Source of the DNA: Pasteurella multocida subsp. multocida OH4807
GTDB taxonomy: Bacteria; Pseudomonadota; Gammaproteobacteria; Enterobacterales; Pasteurellaceae
DNA length: 64,000 bases
NCBI GenBank assembly: GCA_000973525.1
Contig: CP004391.1
Coordinates: forward strand, 1,930,001-1,994,000
Direction: 5' to 3'
Shown here in pieces: positions 1 through 12,039 of this stretch. The notes under the pieces are model-generated. The model ran no database searches. It had not been told where the DNA came from and saw only the letters and a list, made by a program, of their open reading frames with translations. How positions within the stretch are numbered: position 1 is the first letter of the stretch; every line of letters starts with the position of its first letter. Made by a program: the position numbers and the translations under genes.

Positions 1-2363
<2,363 letters not shown>

Positions 2364-2494
2364 ATACAACGCTCAAGTATTTTTGGGTGTTATAGATAAA
2401 CGAAGCGATACGAAGACGAAGAAAACGAAGGTATAATCAGGCAGCTTGTTTCGAATTAAAGAACGAAAAATAGGACAGGACATCAACGGAATAT
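2364..2494 (+). other. 23S-5S internal transcribed spacer
   Basis: About 130 bases of AT-rich spacer join the 23S end to the 5S gene. I see no tRNA gene in it. Confidence 0.85.
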
Positions 2495-2611
2495 CTTGGC
2501 GGCGAGAGTGCAGTGGACCCACCTAAATCCATGCCGAACTTAGAAGTGAAACGCTGTTTACGCCGATGGTAGTGTGGGGTTTCCCCATGTGAGAGTAGGG
2601 CACCGCCAGGT
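2495..2611 (+). rRNA. rrf: 5S ribosomal RNA
   Basis: This is a 5S rRNA of about 117 nt. The 5' CTTGGCGG pairs with the 3' CCGCCAGG to close helix I. The conserved internal segments CCATGCCGAACT and GTGGGGTTTCCCCATGTGAGAGTAGG (split here: GTGGGGTTTCCCC, then ATGTGAGAGTAGG) are present. It lies directly downstream of the 23S gene, as the last gene of the rRNA operon, and is followed by an intrinsic terminator. Ends are set by the helix I pairing and may be off by one or two bases. Confidence 0.95.
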
Positions 2612-2624
2612 TTTAAATTTAAGG

Positions 2625-2654
2625 ACCTCGACTGGATGAAGTCGAGGTTTTTTT
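2625..2654 (+). terminator. rRNA operon terminator
   Basis: A stem CCTCGAC / GTCGAGG (2626-2632 with 2641-2647) closes an 8-nt loop and is followed by seven T. It sits 14 bases past the 5S gene and ends the rRNA transcript. Confidence 0.9.
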
Positions 2655-2655
2655 A

Positions 2656-2720
2656 TTCAATTCAATTCAGTTCAATTCAATTCAATTCAATTCAGTTCAA
2701 TTCAGTTCAGTTCAATTCAA
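2656..2720 (+). repeat. Pentanucleotide tandem repeat (TTCAA/TTCAG)
   Basis: Thirteen back-to-back five-base units follow the rRNA terminator. Nine are TTCAA and four are TTCAG, and a decayed unit (TTCTG) follows. The array lies outside any recognised gene. The mixture of unit variants suggests an ageing microsatellite rather than a recently expanded one. Confidence 0.9.
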
Positions 2721-2724
2721 TTCT

Positions 2725-3083
2725 GTTTTACTTTACTTTATTCTCTTTGATACAGACATATGACTGAAGATATTTTTACAACATTAGTCTGCATCTAGCA
2801 TTATAGCTTTTGGTAATCTTAATTATTTTTATCGGATTATTTTGCTTTCGGTTTGTTTTGGTCTAACGGGCTATTGGATTTTTTTGCTTTGGCGTATTGC
2901 CTAAAAGCAAGAGATATCATGTTGAAAATAGAAAAAATACGTCGTCAATATCAAGTCGTTACCAAGCATTGTGCAAAATATCTTGCTCGTCATCTTTCTC
3001 TAAAAAGAGATAAACTTTTATTTTAGTAACTACTTATTCAAGATAAAATAAACACTTATATATACCTTTAAGAAGGAAATTAA
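2725..3083. other. Gene-poor interval between the repeat and the SDR gene
   Basis: This is roughly 360 bases of very AT-rich sequence. Apart from one 35-codon frame (2919-3026) and the ribosome binding site of the next gene (AAGGAA near 3073), I see no recognisable gene, RNA or repeat. Confidence 0.6.
2919..3026 (+). CDS. Possible 35-aa basic peptide or gene remnant
   Basis: An ATG-started frame of 35 codons has a weak purine-rich stretch (AAGAGA) just upstream. The product is strongly basic, rich in Lys and Arg, with two His and one Cys. I do not recognise it. It could be a chance frame, a decayed remnant of a larger gene next to the rRNA operon, or a real small protein. Nothing else in the neighbourhood helps to decide. 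Confidence 0.2.
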   Translation: MLKIEKIRRQYQVVTKHCAKYLARHLSLKRDKLLF

Positions 3084-3863
3084 ATGCAAGATCCTCATAT
3101 TTTAATCACTGGTGCTAGCTCGGGAATAGGCTATGAGTTAGCTAAATTATATGCTCAACAAGGTAAAAAGTTAGTATTAGTGGCGAGAAGTTTACCGCCA
3201 TTATTAGCATTGAAGAACCAATATAATGAAAATATTGAAGTGATTACGCTGGATTTATCTTGTTTAGATAATGCAAAAAAACTTTACCAGTTGACGCATG
3301 AAAAAGGTATTTTTGTTCATACTTTGATTAATAATGCTGGTGTTGGGGTGTTAGGTGAGTTTGTGAAGACAGATTTAACCAGTGAAATCGCTATGGTTAA
3401 TCTCAATATTCAGTCACTAATGATCCTAACGAAACTGTATTTGCAAGATATGATGAAGGTTAATCAGGGGTATATATTAAATGTGTCATCTGTCGCAGGT
3501 GAAATGCCTGGCGGTCCTCTTATGTCTGTATATTATGCAACGAAAGCGTTTGTTACTTCATTTAGTCAAGGATTGAGTTATGAATTAAAAGAAACCAATA
3601 TTCATGTTTCTATTTTAGCACCAGGTCCAACATTAACGAATTTCGTCAAAACGGAAACACAGCAGAATGAGGCATCTTTATTTGAAAATTTAAAATTTCA
3701 GACCGCGGAAGATGTGGCAAAGTATGCAGATAAGTATTTTATGAAAAGAAAAAAACACATTATCCCAGGCATAGTAAATAAGTTAATAGTCCATGGCAGC
3801 TATTTTATGCCTAAATCCATTGTTCTTTACTTAGTGAATCGAGTTCAGCGTTTAAAGAAATGA
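3084..3863 (+). CDS. SDR family NAD(P)-dependent oxidoreductase
   Basis: This 259-aa protein is a classical short-chain dehydrogenase/reductase. The cofactor-binding motif TGASSGIG is at residues 9-16, NNAG at 83-86, a catalytic Ser near 136 in NVSSVAG, and the Y-x-x-x-K pair is Tyr150/Lys154. The PG motif after strand six (LAPGPT) is also present. The fold is cytosolic, with no signal peptide. The substrate cannot be read from sequence; the closest general type is the DltE/YdfG-like acyl or hydroxyacid reductases. It starts at ATG with AAGGAA eight bases upstream. It converges on sapF with a 12-base gap and is not part of that operon. Confidence 0.85.
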   Translation: MQDPHILITGASSGIGYELAKLYAQQGKKLVLVARSLPPLLALKNQYNENIEVITLDLSCLDNAKKLYQLTHEKGIFVHTLINNAGVGVLGEFVKTDLTSEIAMVNLNIQSLMILTKLYLQDMMKVNQGYILNVSSVAGEMPGGPLMSVYYATKAFVTSFSQGLSYELKETNIHVSILAPGPTLTNFVKTETQQNEASLFENLKFQTAEDVAKYADKYFMKRKKHIIPGIVNKLIVHGSYFMPKSIVLYLVNRVQRLKK

Positions 3864-3875
3864 GCGTATTTACAT

Positions 3876-4673
3876 TCATTTTATTGCCCAAGAGTGATGA
3901 TCTAATAATTTACCAAAATGACTTTCTACAAGACGCTTGGTGATCTCTGTTTGTGGAACAGTGAAGAGTGTTTTTGTTGGACCATATTCAATCATTTTTC
4001 CTTCATCCATTACAAGTACATCATCTGCGATGTGCTTGATTATTCCTAGATGTTGTCCAACATAAATATAAGAAATACCGAGTTTTTCTTGGAGATGTAG
4101 CATTAAGTTAGTGAGTTGGGTTTTTACAGTAGCATCAAGTGCCCCAAGTGCATCATCTGCAATAATAATGTCAGGTTCTAAAATAAGGGCCCTTGCTAGT
4201 GCAACACGTTGTTTTTGGCTTGCGGACATCGTTTTGATTTTAACATTAGCGTGATCTGGATATAACCCAACGAGTTTTAAGGTATTAAAAATTTTTTGAT
4301 TACGATCTTGCTGATCTAAATGCGTTACTAAACGTAATGGGGCATCTAAGATTTGACCAACATTAAGGCGTGGATTAAACGCGGTATTCGGATCTTGGAA
4401 TACCATACGGATATGTTTAGCACGATATCTATAATCACCAAATTCTAAGGGGATGCCGTTTAATAGAATTTTCCCCGAGGTCTGTGGAATGATACCGACT
4501 ATCATTTTAGCAAGAGTTGATTTACCTGAACCATTTTTCCCAATAATAGCAAGTGTTTTCTTTTTATCTAAGCTAAAACTAATGTTATCCACTGCTTTAA
4601 AATGGCTTACACCTAGAAAATTTATCGAATCAGTAAACGATTTAGACAGTCCTTCCACGTCTAGTAGTGCCAT
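3876..4673 (-). CDS. sapF: Peptide ABC transporter ATP-binding protein SapF
   Basis: SapF is one of the two ATPases of the Sap importer, which in Haemophilus takes up antimicrobial peptides and heme for destruction or use in the cytoplasm. This copy is 265 aa. Walker A GKNGSGKS is at residues 45-52, the Q-loop Gln is at 93, and the switch His is at 208. Two positions are unusual. The signature reads MSASQ (149-153) instead of LSGGQ, and the Walker B catalytic Glu position is Asp174 (IIIADD). It is the last gene of sapABCDF, 13 bases after sapD. Family assignment is firm; the effect of the substitutions on activity is not known. Confidence 0.93.
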   Translation of the reverse strand: MALLDVEGLSKSFTDSINFLGVSHFKAVDNISFSLDKKKTLAIIGKNGSGKSTLAKMIVGIIPQTSGKILLNGIPLEFGDYRYRAKHIRMVFQDPNTAFNPRLNVGQILDAPLRLVTHLDQQDRNQKIFNTLKLVGLYPDHANVKIKTMSASQKQRVALARALILEPDIIIADDALGALDATVKTQLTNLMLHLQEKLGISYIYVGQHLGIIKHIADDVLVMDEGKMIEYGPTKTLFTVPQTEITKRLVESHFGKLLDHHSWAIK

Positions 4674-4686
4674 ATTTCTTATCCTT

Positions 4687-5736
4687 CTATTCCGATTTCG
4701 TGTTTTGCAAAGTTAAAGGTGTTGCGATATGTTTTTCTTTAAATTGTTTTTCTCGCAAATTTAAGGGATAGTGGCAAGAAAATTCATGTTGTTTAATTCT
4801 ATAGCGTGTTGGTTTGACGATACATTTCTTTTGTGCAAAAGGACAGCGAGGACCAAGACGGCAGCCGATAGGCATTTGTTCTAATAATGGAACTGTCCCT
4901 TTTAATGTATTGAGCTTACTTTTTAAAGGCAGAGGCTGGCTAAAATCGGGAATAGAATGGATGAGCGCCTGTGTATAAGGATGGTGTGGGTGTTCTAGGA
5001 TTTCTTCTTTAGGACCTGATTCAGCATTCTGCCCGCAGTATAATACGGAAAATGTGTCACACCATTCACTAATACTCGCTATATCATTGCTTGTTAGCAG
5101 TATTGTGGTTCCTTGATTTTGATTCATACTAGAAAGTAAGCGGAAAATTTGAACCTTAGTGATTGATTCTATGGAGTTGGTTGGTTCATCTGCTACTAAT
5201 AAGCGAGGTTGATTAGCGACAGCAATCGCAATCATCACTTTTTGTCCTTCCCCCTCTGTAATTTCTTCGGGGTAACTTTGCATAATATCTTGATGCTCTT
5301 TAATACCAACTTTGTGTAATAGTTCGATTGCTCGGCGTTTTTTCCAGCCAAACCATTGCCACCAACGTCCTTTAAATGTCCAAGATGGGATGTTTTGAAT
5401 AATTTGTTTACCGATTTTTTTACTCGGATCTAAACAAGTGAGTGGGTCTTGGAAGATCATAGATATTTCTTGACCGACAAGTTTGCGTCTTTGAGTTGGG
5501 GTCAATTTGAGTAATTCAATATTGTCAAAGCGAAAGCGATCTGCGGTGATGCTCCAAGAATCTTTAAACGCATTACAAATCACTTTGGCAATGAGGCTTT
5601 TCCCTGAGCCCGACTCGCCAACAAGACCACAAATTTCGCCTTCATTTAATGTTAAATTCACATTATCGACGATTTTTATTTTGCCTGTTGGGGTATTTAT
5701 TTCAATACAAAGATTACGAATGTCTAATAGTGCCAT
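4687..5736 (-). CDS. sapD: Peptide ABC transporter ATP-binding protein SapD
   Basis: SapD is the second ATPase of the Sap peptide importer and in E. coli also supports Trk potassium uptake. It has 349 aa. Walker A GESGSGKS is at 40-47, the signature-like TEGEGQ at 160-165, and Walker B LLVADE at 179-184 with an intact Glu. The H-loop is SND with Asn217 in place of the usual His. The C-terminal OppD-type domain holds the Cys-rich [15 protein letters not shown] segment near 292-306. It follows sapC with an 8-base gap and precedes sapF, so the two ATPases are probably made together. Confidence 0.95.
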   Translation of the reverse strand: MALLDIRNLCIEINTPTGKIKIVDNVNLTLNEGEICGLVGESGSGKSLIAKVICNAFKDSWSITADRFRFDNIELLKLTPTQRRKLVGQEISMIFQDPLTCLDPSKKIGKQIIQNIPSWTFKGRWWQWFGWKKRRAIELLHKVGIKEHQDIMQSYPEEITEGEGQKVMIAIAVANQPRLLVADEPTNSIESITKVQIFRLLSSMNQNQGTTILLTSNDIASISEWCDTFSVLYCGQNAESGPKEEILEHPHHPYTQALIHSIPDFSQPLPLKSKLNTLKGTVPLLEQMPIGCRLGPRCPFAQKKCIVKPTRYRIKQHEFSCHYPLNLREKQFKEKHIATPLTLQNTKSE

Positions 5737-5744
5737 GGTTCTAC

Positions 5745-6632
5745 CTATTCGTAATATTTGTCAATCGCTTTACACAGCCCTTGGCTGAAAATAAAAACGA
5801 CTAAAATTGTCATAATAATCGCGACACCCGGTAAAATTACTGCCCAAGGCGCGAGATAGATGAGTTCTAGAGAGTCTTTGATCATTGCTCCCCATTCTGG
5901 TGTAGGTCTTTGTGCCCCTAAGGAAATGAAGCTTAATGCGCTAATATCTAAGATTGCTACGGCAAAGGCACGGGCAGTTTCTTGAATATAACGTACTGAA
6001 ATATTTGGTAGGACGATCTCTTTCAGTAATGCACTATTGGTGATCCCATCTAGTTTTAACATTAAGACATATTCTTTTTTGAGTTCTTGTTGTGTCGCTT
6101 GGTATATCTCATGAATAAAATAAGGTAACAAGGCTAAGGTTGTGGCAATAATGGCACTGAGTAAGCTCGGTTTCATTAGTGTGGCTATAATAATGGCAAT
6201 TAATAAACTAGGTATTGAGAGAAACGTATCAATAAAGTGGCTCAATATTTTAGATTTTATACTATGAGAAATCCCAGCCCAAATACCCATGACGCCACCA
6301 ATAATAAGCGTAATGAAAACAACAATGAGTGAGGCACCTAGAGTATAAGTTGTACCGATAATAATACGGCTAAAAACATCACGGCCGAGATCATCTGTAC
6401 CAAAGAAAAATGAGATTTGTCCTTCATCAATCCATGATGGCGGCATCAACTCGCGTCCAACAAATTGCATATCGCTGGAATAAGGAGCAATCCATTGGCT
6501 AAAAAGTGCGGTTAAAATAAATATTATAAAGAGATAAAAACTGAATAACGCAATACGATCTTGGCGGAATAAAAGCCAAATATTTTTGAGTGCGGCATTT
6601 TCACGAAATTCATCAGGTTCTTTATCTTGCAT
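5745..6632 (-). CDS. sapC: Peptide ABC transporter permease SapC
   Basis: SapC is the second membrane subunit of the Sap importer, in the DppC/OppC family. The 295-aa protein has an N-terminal membrane segment, the conserved [15 protein letters not shown] region, and a permease core with the EAA-type loop around [16 protein letters not shown]. The start is placed at the ATG at 6632 because AGAAAGG lies about six bases upstream and the product then begins MQDKEPDEF, like Haemophilus SapC. A TTG 27 bases further upstream is in frame but has no ribosome site. The start overlaps the end of sapB by 11 bases. Confidence 0.93.
   Translation of the reverse strand: MQDKEPDEFRENAALKNIWLLFRQDRIALFSFYLFIIFILTALFSQWIAPYSSDMQFVGRELMPPSWIDEGQISFFFGTDDLGRDVFSRIIIGTTYTLGASLIVVFITLIIGGVMGIWAGISHSIKSKILSHFIDTFLSIPSLLIAIIIATLMKPSLLSAIIATTLALLPYFIHEIYQATQQELKKEYVLMLKLDGITNSALLKEIVLPNISVRYIQETARAFAVAILDISALSFISLGAQRPTPEWGAMIKDSLELIYLAPWAVILPGVAIIMTILVVFIFSQGLCKAIDKYYE
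6504..6512 (+). repeat. DNA uptake signal core (USS)
   Basis: Exact AAGTGCGGT inside sapC. Confidence 0.9.
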
Positions 6633-7587
6633 ACCAACCTTTCTTATTAAATGGATCAAGTATAAATGCTAAGCTATCTGAGAAAATATCGACGATAATG
6701 ATACATAGACCGATCACGATAATCCCAACAGAGATACTATTATAATCTTGTTGAGTAACAGCATCAATTAACCAACGTCCAATACCTGGCCAACCAAATG
6801 TACTCTCCACTAACATACATTGTGTGAGTACGAGAGTAAATAAACGTGTTATTTGTGGTACTAATAAAGGCAGAGTATTACGTAACACATATTTACGCAA
6901 AATACGATTTTGTGACCAACCCCGTGTTGTAGCTGTTTTGACATAATTTTTAGTCAGAACATCTTCCGCCCGCTGCTGAACAATGCGAGTGATTTCCATT
7001 GTGGGTAAAATTGTTAAAACGAGTGTAGGTAAGACTAAATGTTGCAAGATATTTTGTACTACTTTTGTTCTATAAAATTCTTCCATAAACCATACGTCAA
7101 TGATAGGAAAGCCAGTGATCGGCTTGATGGCATATAATAGGTTATATTGTCCAATTGCTGAAATTTCCCAGCTTTGGATGGCCGAGAAGTAGAGCGCGAT
7201 AGGTGCAATCCAAAAGACAGGCATGGATAAGCCAACAGCGGAAACCGTATGAATACTTTTGCCGATAAAATTAGTGCGGTTCATTGCACCGAGTAATCCG
7301 AGTGGTATTCCAAAAATCACCGCCAGTAAAATAGCTGCTACACAAAGCTCTAACGTTGGTGGTAAAACGGTGCGAATGATTTCATTTAGAGCATCACCAC
7401 CATTGTAAGTTATCCCTAAATCGCCCTTAATCAGATGGCTGATATAACTAAAATAGCCTTGATAGATTGTCGGTAATGCAAGTTCTTCATTAAGAGGATC
7501 TTGAATCAAGATGATATAACTGACTAGTGACAAAACAAGAAGTGTCATAATGATCAGTAATACTTGGCGTACAAATGCAGTTACCAT
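6622..7587 (-). CDS. sapB: Peptide ABC transporter permease SapB
   Basis: SapB is the first membrane subunit of the Sap importer (DppB family), 321 aa. It has an N-terminal membrane helix, a periplasmic segment, and a permease core ending in FILDPFNKKG. The EAA-type cytoplasmic loop lies near ATTRGWSQNRILRKYVLRNT. Its ATG shares one base with the sapA stop codon (TAATG), which points to translational coupling. SapB and SapC would form the membrane channel energised by SapD and SapF. Confidence 0.94.
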   Translation of the reverse strand: MVTAFVRQVLLIIMTLLVLSLVSYIILIQDPLNEELALPTIYQGYFSYISHLIKGDLGITYNGGDALNEIIRTVLPPTLELCVAAILLAVIFGIPLGLLGAMNRTNFIGKSIHTVSAVGLSMPVFWIAPIALYFSAIQSWEISAIGQYNLLYAIKPITGFPIIDVWFMEEFYRTKVVQNILQHLVLPTLVLTILPTMEITRIVQQRAEDVLTKNYVKTATTRGWSQNRILRKYVLRNTLPLLVPQITRLFTLVLTQCMLVESTFGWPGIGRWLIDAVTQQDYNSISVGIIVIGLCIIIVDIFSDSLAFILDPFNKKGWYAR

Positions 7588-9275
7588 TATTTTTGCCCCC
7601 GTTTCAACGACAGATTTTCAAAGCTGATGCTTCCAAATGGGCTCATTTCTACTCCGCGTACTTTTGAGTTAATTACAAGCATGCGGCGGGCATTGGCGAT
7701 CGGAACGATCGGCACTTCTGATAAGATTAATTCTTGTGCTAAATTATATTCGCTCGCTCTTAAGCGTAAAGTTGAGGTATTGAGGGCATTATCCATAAAA
7801 TGATCAAAAAGAGGATCGCACCAATTAGAAAAGTTGGTGATTTCATTTACAGTTCCACAGCTTAAAATAGGGCGCATAAAGCTGTCAGGGTCTAAATTCC
7901 CTGCAAGCCACCCAGTTAGAATCATATCATAGTCTTCAGAATGGTCTTTTAAACTTTTAATTAAGTAAGTACGAGTGACAGGCTGAATCGTAAGCTCTAC
8001 TCCAGCTTTGGCAAGATCCCGTTTTATCAGTTCTGCCATTTTGAGTGGAGCTGGGTTATAAACTTGCTCTTCATTGATAACCCACATCATTAAATTGAGT
8101 TTTTTATCTTGTAAATATGTTTTGGCTTGTTCAGGCTGATAATCATAAGCAAAATCGGGAGTGTTAACCCGTGATGCCCAGGAAATGTTAGGGATAATGT
8201 TGTTCGCAACGGTTGCTGTATTATGATAAATCGTTTGCACAATGCGATGGCGATCGATAGCTTGGGAAATGGCACGGCGTAATTTCGTATTTTTCATCTC
8301 AGCTTTTTTAAAATTAAAGGCGAGATAGGATAAATTCATCCCTTCAACAAAATTCACATAGAAATGTTCGTTTTTGTCTTGAAGTAGACCAAGTTGGCTG
8401 ACTTCAGGATAAGACGCCAGTTGGCATTCTCCATTTAGAAATTTGATTAGGCGACCTGTGCGATCTGTTGAGAGATCAATGATGATATTTTCAATTTGTG
8501 CGGGCTTTTTCCAATAATGTTCATTACGGACAAATCTTACATATTGATTACGAAAGTAGTTTTTGACTTTGTAAGGTCCTGTTCCGACAGGTAAGAGGTC
8601 AAGTTGTACGAGATTATCATCGGCATTTAATTGTAAGGCATATTCTTGTGAAAAAATAATGGCATATTGGCTAGCAAGATGCGACAAAATTGAGGCATCG
8701 GCTTGGAATAATTCAATTTGTACTTTATAGGGTCCAAGTGCTTTGATGGATTTAATTTTTTGATTTAGCTTGATACTTTCAAAATAGGGGAAGCGGACTT
8801 TTTTAGCCTGCTTATGGAAAATACTGTATTGCGGATTACTGTGATGTACAGATTCATCTTCTAACGTCGGTAAATACGAATGGAGTCCTAACATCCTGTT
8901 GATTGAAAATACAACATCATCAGCATTAAAATCACGTGTAGGCTTAAACCATTCGGTATGGTGGAATTTGATTCCCTTGCGTAAATGAATAGTAATGATT
9001 GTGCCATTATTTGAGAGGGCGTAAGACTCGGCGAGTGAGGGCGTGACTGCTGCATTGTTATCCGTTGTTTCAAACAGTTTATTATAAATTTGTTCTGTTA
9101 TCACATTCATACTGGTACCCGCATCAGCAGTTTGCGGATTAAAGGAAAGACCTGTGGCATGGGTACAGTAAATGAGTCCATTTTGTGTTAGTTCTTGGGG
9201 GACTTTTGGTGCCGCAATAACAAAATGTGAGACGAGAAATAGAAAACTGGCAAAGATGACTTTTCTAATCGGCAT
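7587..9275 (-). CDS. sapA: Periplasmic peptide-binding protein SapA
   Basis: SapA is the solute-binding protein of the Sap system (SBP family 5, like DppA and OppA). In nontypeable Haemophilus it binds antimicrobial peptides and heme. The 562-aa precursor starts with a signal peptide (residues 1-21, cleavage after VIAA or nearby). The family motif region GTSMNVITEQIYNKLFET near 53-70 and long SBP_bac_5 domain follow. It is the first gene of the operon, transcribed away from ycjX across about 170 bases that must hold both promoters. It starts at ATG. Confidence 0.94.
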   Translation of the reverse strand: MPIRKVIFASFLFLVSHFVIAAPKVPQELTQNGLIYCTHATGLSFNPQTADAGTSMNVITEQIYNKLFETTDNNAAVTPSLAESYALSNNGTIITIHLRKGIKFHHTEWFKPTRDFNADDVVFSINRMLGLHSYLPTLEDESVHHSNPQYSIFHKQAKKVRFPYFESIKLNQKIKSIKALGPYKVQIELFQADASILSHLASQYAIIFSQEYALQLNADDNLVQLDLLPVGTGPYKVKNYFRNQYVRFVRNEHYWKKPAQIENIIIDLSTDRTGRLIKFLNGECQLASYPEVSQLGLLQDKNEHFYVNFVEGMNLSYLAFNFKKAEMKNTKLRRAISQAIDRHRIVQTIYHNTATVANNIIPNISWASRVNTPDFAYDYQPEQAKTYLQDKKLNLMMWVINEEQVYNPAPLKMAELIKRDLAKAGVELTIQPVTRTYLIKSLKDHSEDYDMILTGWLAGNLDPDSFMRPILSCGTVNEITNFSNWCDPLFDHFMDNALNTSTLRLRASEYNLAQELILSEVPIVPIANARRMLVINSKVRGVEMSPFGSISFENLSLKRGQK

Positions 9276-9442
9276 AATTTGTGCATTTGTGATAAATTAT
9301 CGGAGAATTGTAAAATATATTACACAGATAAGCTATCCTTTTTGCTGTCAGGCATGTGGAGAGGCATTCACATTAAGGAAATGTTAAGATTTTTTCGTTA
9401 TCCTTAGTGTGAGAATTGTTCATTTTGGAAAAGATATTGACT

Positions 9443-10849
9443 ATGTTGAATTATCTACAAAAAGAAGTAAATGAGATCATTAATCGTGGTTTTGATCGCA
9501 CGTTACGTATCGCGGTAACTGGGTTAAGTCGTAGTGGGAAAACCGCATTTATCACGAGTTTTATTAATCAATTATTACATATTAATCGCATTGATAATCA
9601 ACATATTTCGTTATTTGAGCCTGCTCGTAACCAATCCATCATTGCTGTTAAACGCATCCCGCAATTAAATTTAGCGATTCCGCGTTTTGATTATGACAAT
9701 TATTTAAATGCATTAATGCAACAACCCCCGATTTGGCCACAATCTACGCGTGGTGTAAGCGAAACTCGTTTGGCAATTCGCTATCAGCGTCGATCAGGTG
9801 TTATGCGTCACGTAAAAGAAAAAAGTACGCTTTACGTCGATATTTTTGATTACCCTGGTGAATGGTTACTTGATTTACCGCTTTTGGAACAGTCTTATAT
9901 GCAATGGTCCCAAACAATGCAATATATGACGCGAGATCAGCGAGCGGGGTTAGCCAAAAACTGGCTGGACAAAGTGAAACAATTGGATTTACGCGCTACG
10001 GCAGATGAAGAGGTTTTGGCTCAATTAGCGAAAGATTATACGGCGTATCTTTTTGCTTGTAAGCAGCAAGGGTTACATTTGATTCAGCCAGGGCGTTTTG
10101 TTTTACCTGGTGAGTTAGAAGGAGCCCCCGCGTTGCAATTTTTTCCATTGATTCATCTTGATGAACAAGAATGGCAACGTTTAGCACAGGAGAAAAATAA
10201 GGGCAGTTATTTTGCGCTCTTAAATCAACGTTATGAATACTATCGTCGTCATATTGTAAAACGTTTTTATCAAGATTATTTTTCAACGTTTGATCGGCAA
10301 GTGATTTTAGCGGATTGTTTAACGCCACTTAACCATAGTCATCAAGCATTTGTAGATATGCAAGAAGCATTGCAGCAGTTATTTAGTAATTTTCATTATG
10401 GCAAGCGAACGTTATTAAATCGATTATTTTCTCCTCGTATTGATAAACTGATGTTTATTGCGACAAAAGCTGACCATGTAACGAATGATCAAATACCCAA
10501 TTTAGTGAGCTTAATGCGCCAATTAGTACAAGAAGGGGGGCGCCATGTAGAATATGAGGGCATTCATACGGAATATACTGCAATTGCGGCTATTCGTGCG
10601 ACACAGCAAGTTGTCGTGCAGCAGAATGGGCAACATTTTAAAGCACTACAAGGTATCCGTTCTCGCGATAAGCAAAAAGTTACCATTTATCCTGGCTCTG
10701 TACCAAGTAAGTTACCCAATATTGAATTTTGGCAAAACCAACCGTTCGAATTTGATCAATTTGAGCCTCAACCACTGGAATCGGGGGAAAACATACCGCA
10801 CTTACGTATGGATTCGGTGTTACAATTTTTGTTAGCCGATAAGTTTTAA
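9443..10849 (+). CDS. ycjX: YcjX family stress-linked GTPase-like protein
   Basis: YcjX is a P-loop NTPase with a predicted GTP-binding domain. In enterobacteria it belongs to the phage-shock regulon, but its biochemical role is unclear. This copy has 468 aa with the P-loop GLSRSGKT at residues 27-34 and a DYPGEW segment that resembles the G3 region. The start is set at the ATG at 9443 (product begins MLNYLQKEV) because an in-frame TTG 27 bases upstream would add a peptide with no homologous look. ycjF follows 19 bases later, the conserved pairing. No psp genes or sigma-54-type promoter are evident here. Confidence 0.93.
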   Translation: MLNYLQKEVNEIINRGFDRTLRIAVTGLSRSGKTAFITSFINQLLHINRIDNQHISLFEPARNQSIIAVKRIPQLNLAIPRFDYDNYLNALMQQPPIWPQSTRGVSETRLAIRYQRRSGVMRHVKEKSTLYVDIFDYPGEWLLDLPLLEQSYMQWSQTMQYMTRDQRAGLAKNWLDKVKQLDLRATADEEVLAQLAKDYTAYLFACKQQGLHLIQPGRFVLPGELEGAPALQFFPLIHLDEQEWQRLAQEKNKGSYFALLNQRYEYYRRHIVKRFYQDYFSTFDRQVILADCLTPLNHSHQAFVDMQEALQQLFSNFHYGKRTLLNRLFSPRIDKLMFIATKADHVTNDQIPNLVSLMRQLVQEGGRHVEYEGIHTEYTAIAAIRATQQVVVQQNGQHFKALQGIRSRDKQKVTIYPGSVPSKLPNIEFWQNQPFEFDQFEPQPLESGENIPHLRMDSVLQFLLADKF

Positions 10850-10868
10850 ACAGTATTAGAGGAAGCCA

Positions 10869-11954
10869 ATGAACGATAAGCGTATTTTTAAAGATCAAGA
10901 AACAGTACAACAAACGGAACAGGTCATCCCTAAACGTGAATTTACCGTGCAAGAGAAGGATGTGATAGCGGATGACATCGAGACAGTAGCTGGAAGTGAA
11001 TTATTGGATGAGCAATTTGAAAAAATCGTTATGACTAAATCACGTTGGTGGAAAAAAGGGCTGATATTGACTTTCTTTTTGTTTTTCCTTGCAACGATTG
11101 CGCAATCTATTCAGTGGTTAGTAGATGCTTGGCAAGAGAATCAATGGATTTATTTTGCTTTTTCTCTCGTCACTTGCTTTGCGGTATTTCTTGGATTCTC
11201 GGCGTTATTTAGAGAATGGTTACGCTTAGTTAAATTGAAGAAACGAACGACATTACAGCAGCAAAGCCAACAGCTTTTATTAGAAAGTGCGCGGAGTTTT
11301 GAGCAAGATTTTTCACCAGAAAAGCATGAACAAGTGAAAGCATTATGTTTAGACATGGCGAAAATGTTGCAGTTATCTTCAGATGATCCAACACTTGTGC
11401 TATGGAAAAAACAAGTTCATGATGGACATTCTGCACAAGAACTGGCTCATTTATTTAGCAAGACGGTTTTACAACCTATTGATAAACAAGTTAAAAAACT
11501 CATTAGTAAACATGCCGCGGAGGCAGCGGTTATTGTCGCGATTAGTCCTTTGGCGATAGTAGATATGTTTTTTCTTTCTTGGCGCAGTATTCGTTTAGTG
11601 AATCAGATTGCTCAGGTTTATGGAATTGAATTAGGTTATTGGAGCCGACTGCGTTTGCTGAGAATGGTGCTGTTGAGTATGGCTTTTGCTGGGGCGACTG
11701 AGATTGTACAAGATGTGGGGATGGATTGGCTTTCACAAGATCTTACTGCAAAACTTTCCGCTCGAGCAGCACAAGGTATTGGAGTTGGACTTTTAACCGC
11801 TCGTTTAGGGATTAAAGCGATGGAGTTTTGTCGACCTTTGGCGTTTCAACAAGACGAAAAACCTCGTTTACGCCATATCCAGCAAGTCTTGTTAACGCAC
11901 CTAAAAGATACTATTTTTTCTTCAACAAAAACAAAAGAGAAGCAATCAGTTTAG
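10869..11954 (+). CDS. ycjF: YcjF family inner-membrane protein (DUF697)
   Basis: This 361-aa membrane protein belongs to the TIGR01620/UPF0283 family. The acidic N-terminal 50 residues are followed by two hydrophobic segments (about 60-80 and 90-115). The C-terminal DUF697 part lies from about 210 onward (HAAEAAVIVAISPLAIVDM) with another hydrophobic stretch. It pairs with ycjX across nearly all gamma-proteobacteria, and the AGAGGAAG ribosome site precedes its ATG. Function is unknown; a shared membrane-stress role with YcjX is inferred from linkage. Confidence 0.92.
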   Translation: MNDKRIFKDQETVQQTEQVIPKREFTVQEKDVIADDIETVAGSELLDEQFEKIVMTKSRWWKKGLILTFFLFFLATIAQSIQWLVDAWQENQWIYFAFSLVTCFAVFLGFSALFREWLRLVKLKKRTTLQQQSQQLLLESARSFEQDFSPEKHEQVKALCLDMAKMLQLSSDDPTLVLWKKQVHDGHSAQELAHLFSKTVLQPIDKQVKKLISKHAAEAAVIVAISPLAIVDMFFLSWRSIRLVNQIAQVYGIELGYWSRLRLLRMVLLSMAFAGATEIVQDVGMDWLSQDLTAKLSARAAQGIGVGLLTARLGIKAMEFCRPLAFQQDEKPRLRHIQQVLLTHLKDTIFSSTKTKEKQSV

Positions 11955-12039
11955 AATGTAAATTTTTCTTTCCACTTTTTCTTCAATCTTTACAGCATTA
12001 ATGTTATGATTGATGCAGATTGGTAATAGACGAGAAAAG

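Noticed and set aside
10535..10541. Short G run in ycjX as a phase-variation site
   Set aside because: Only six G, too short to stand out.
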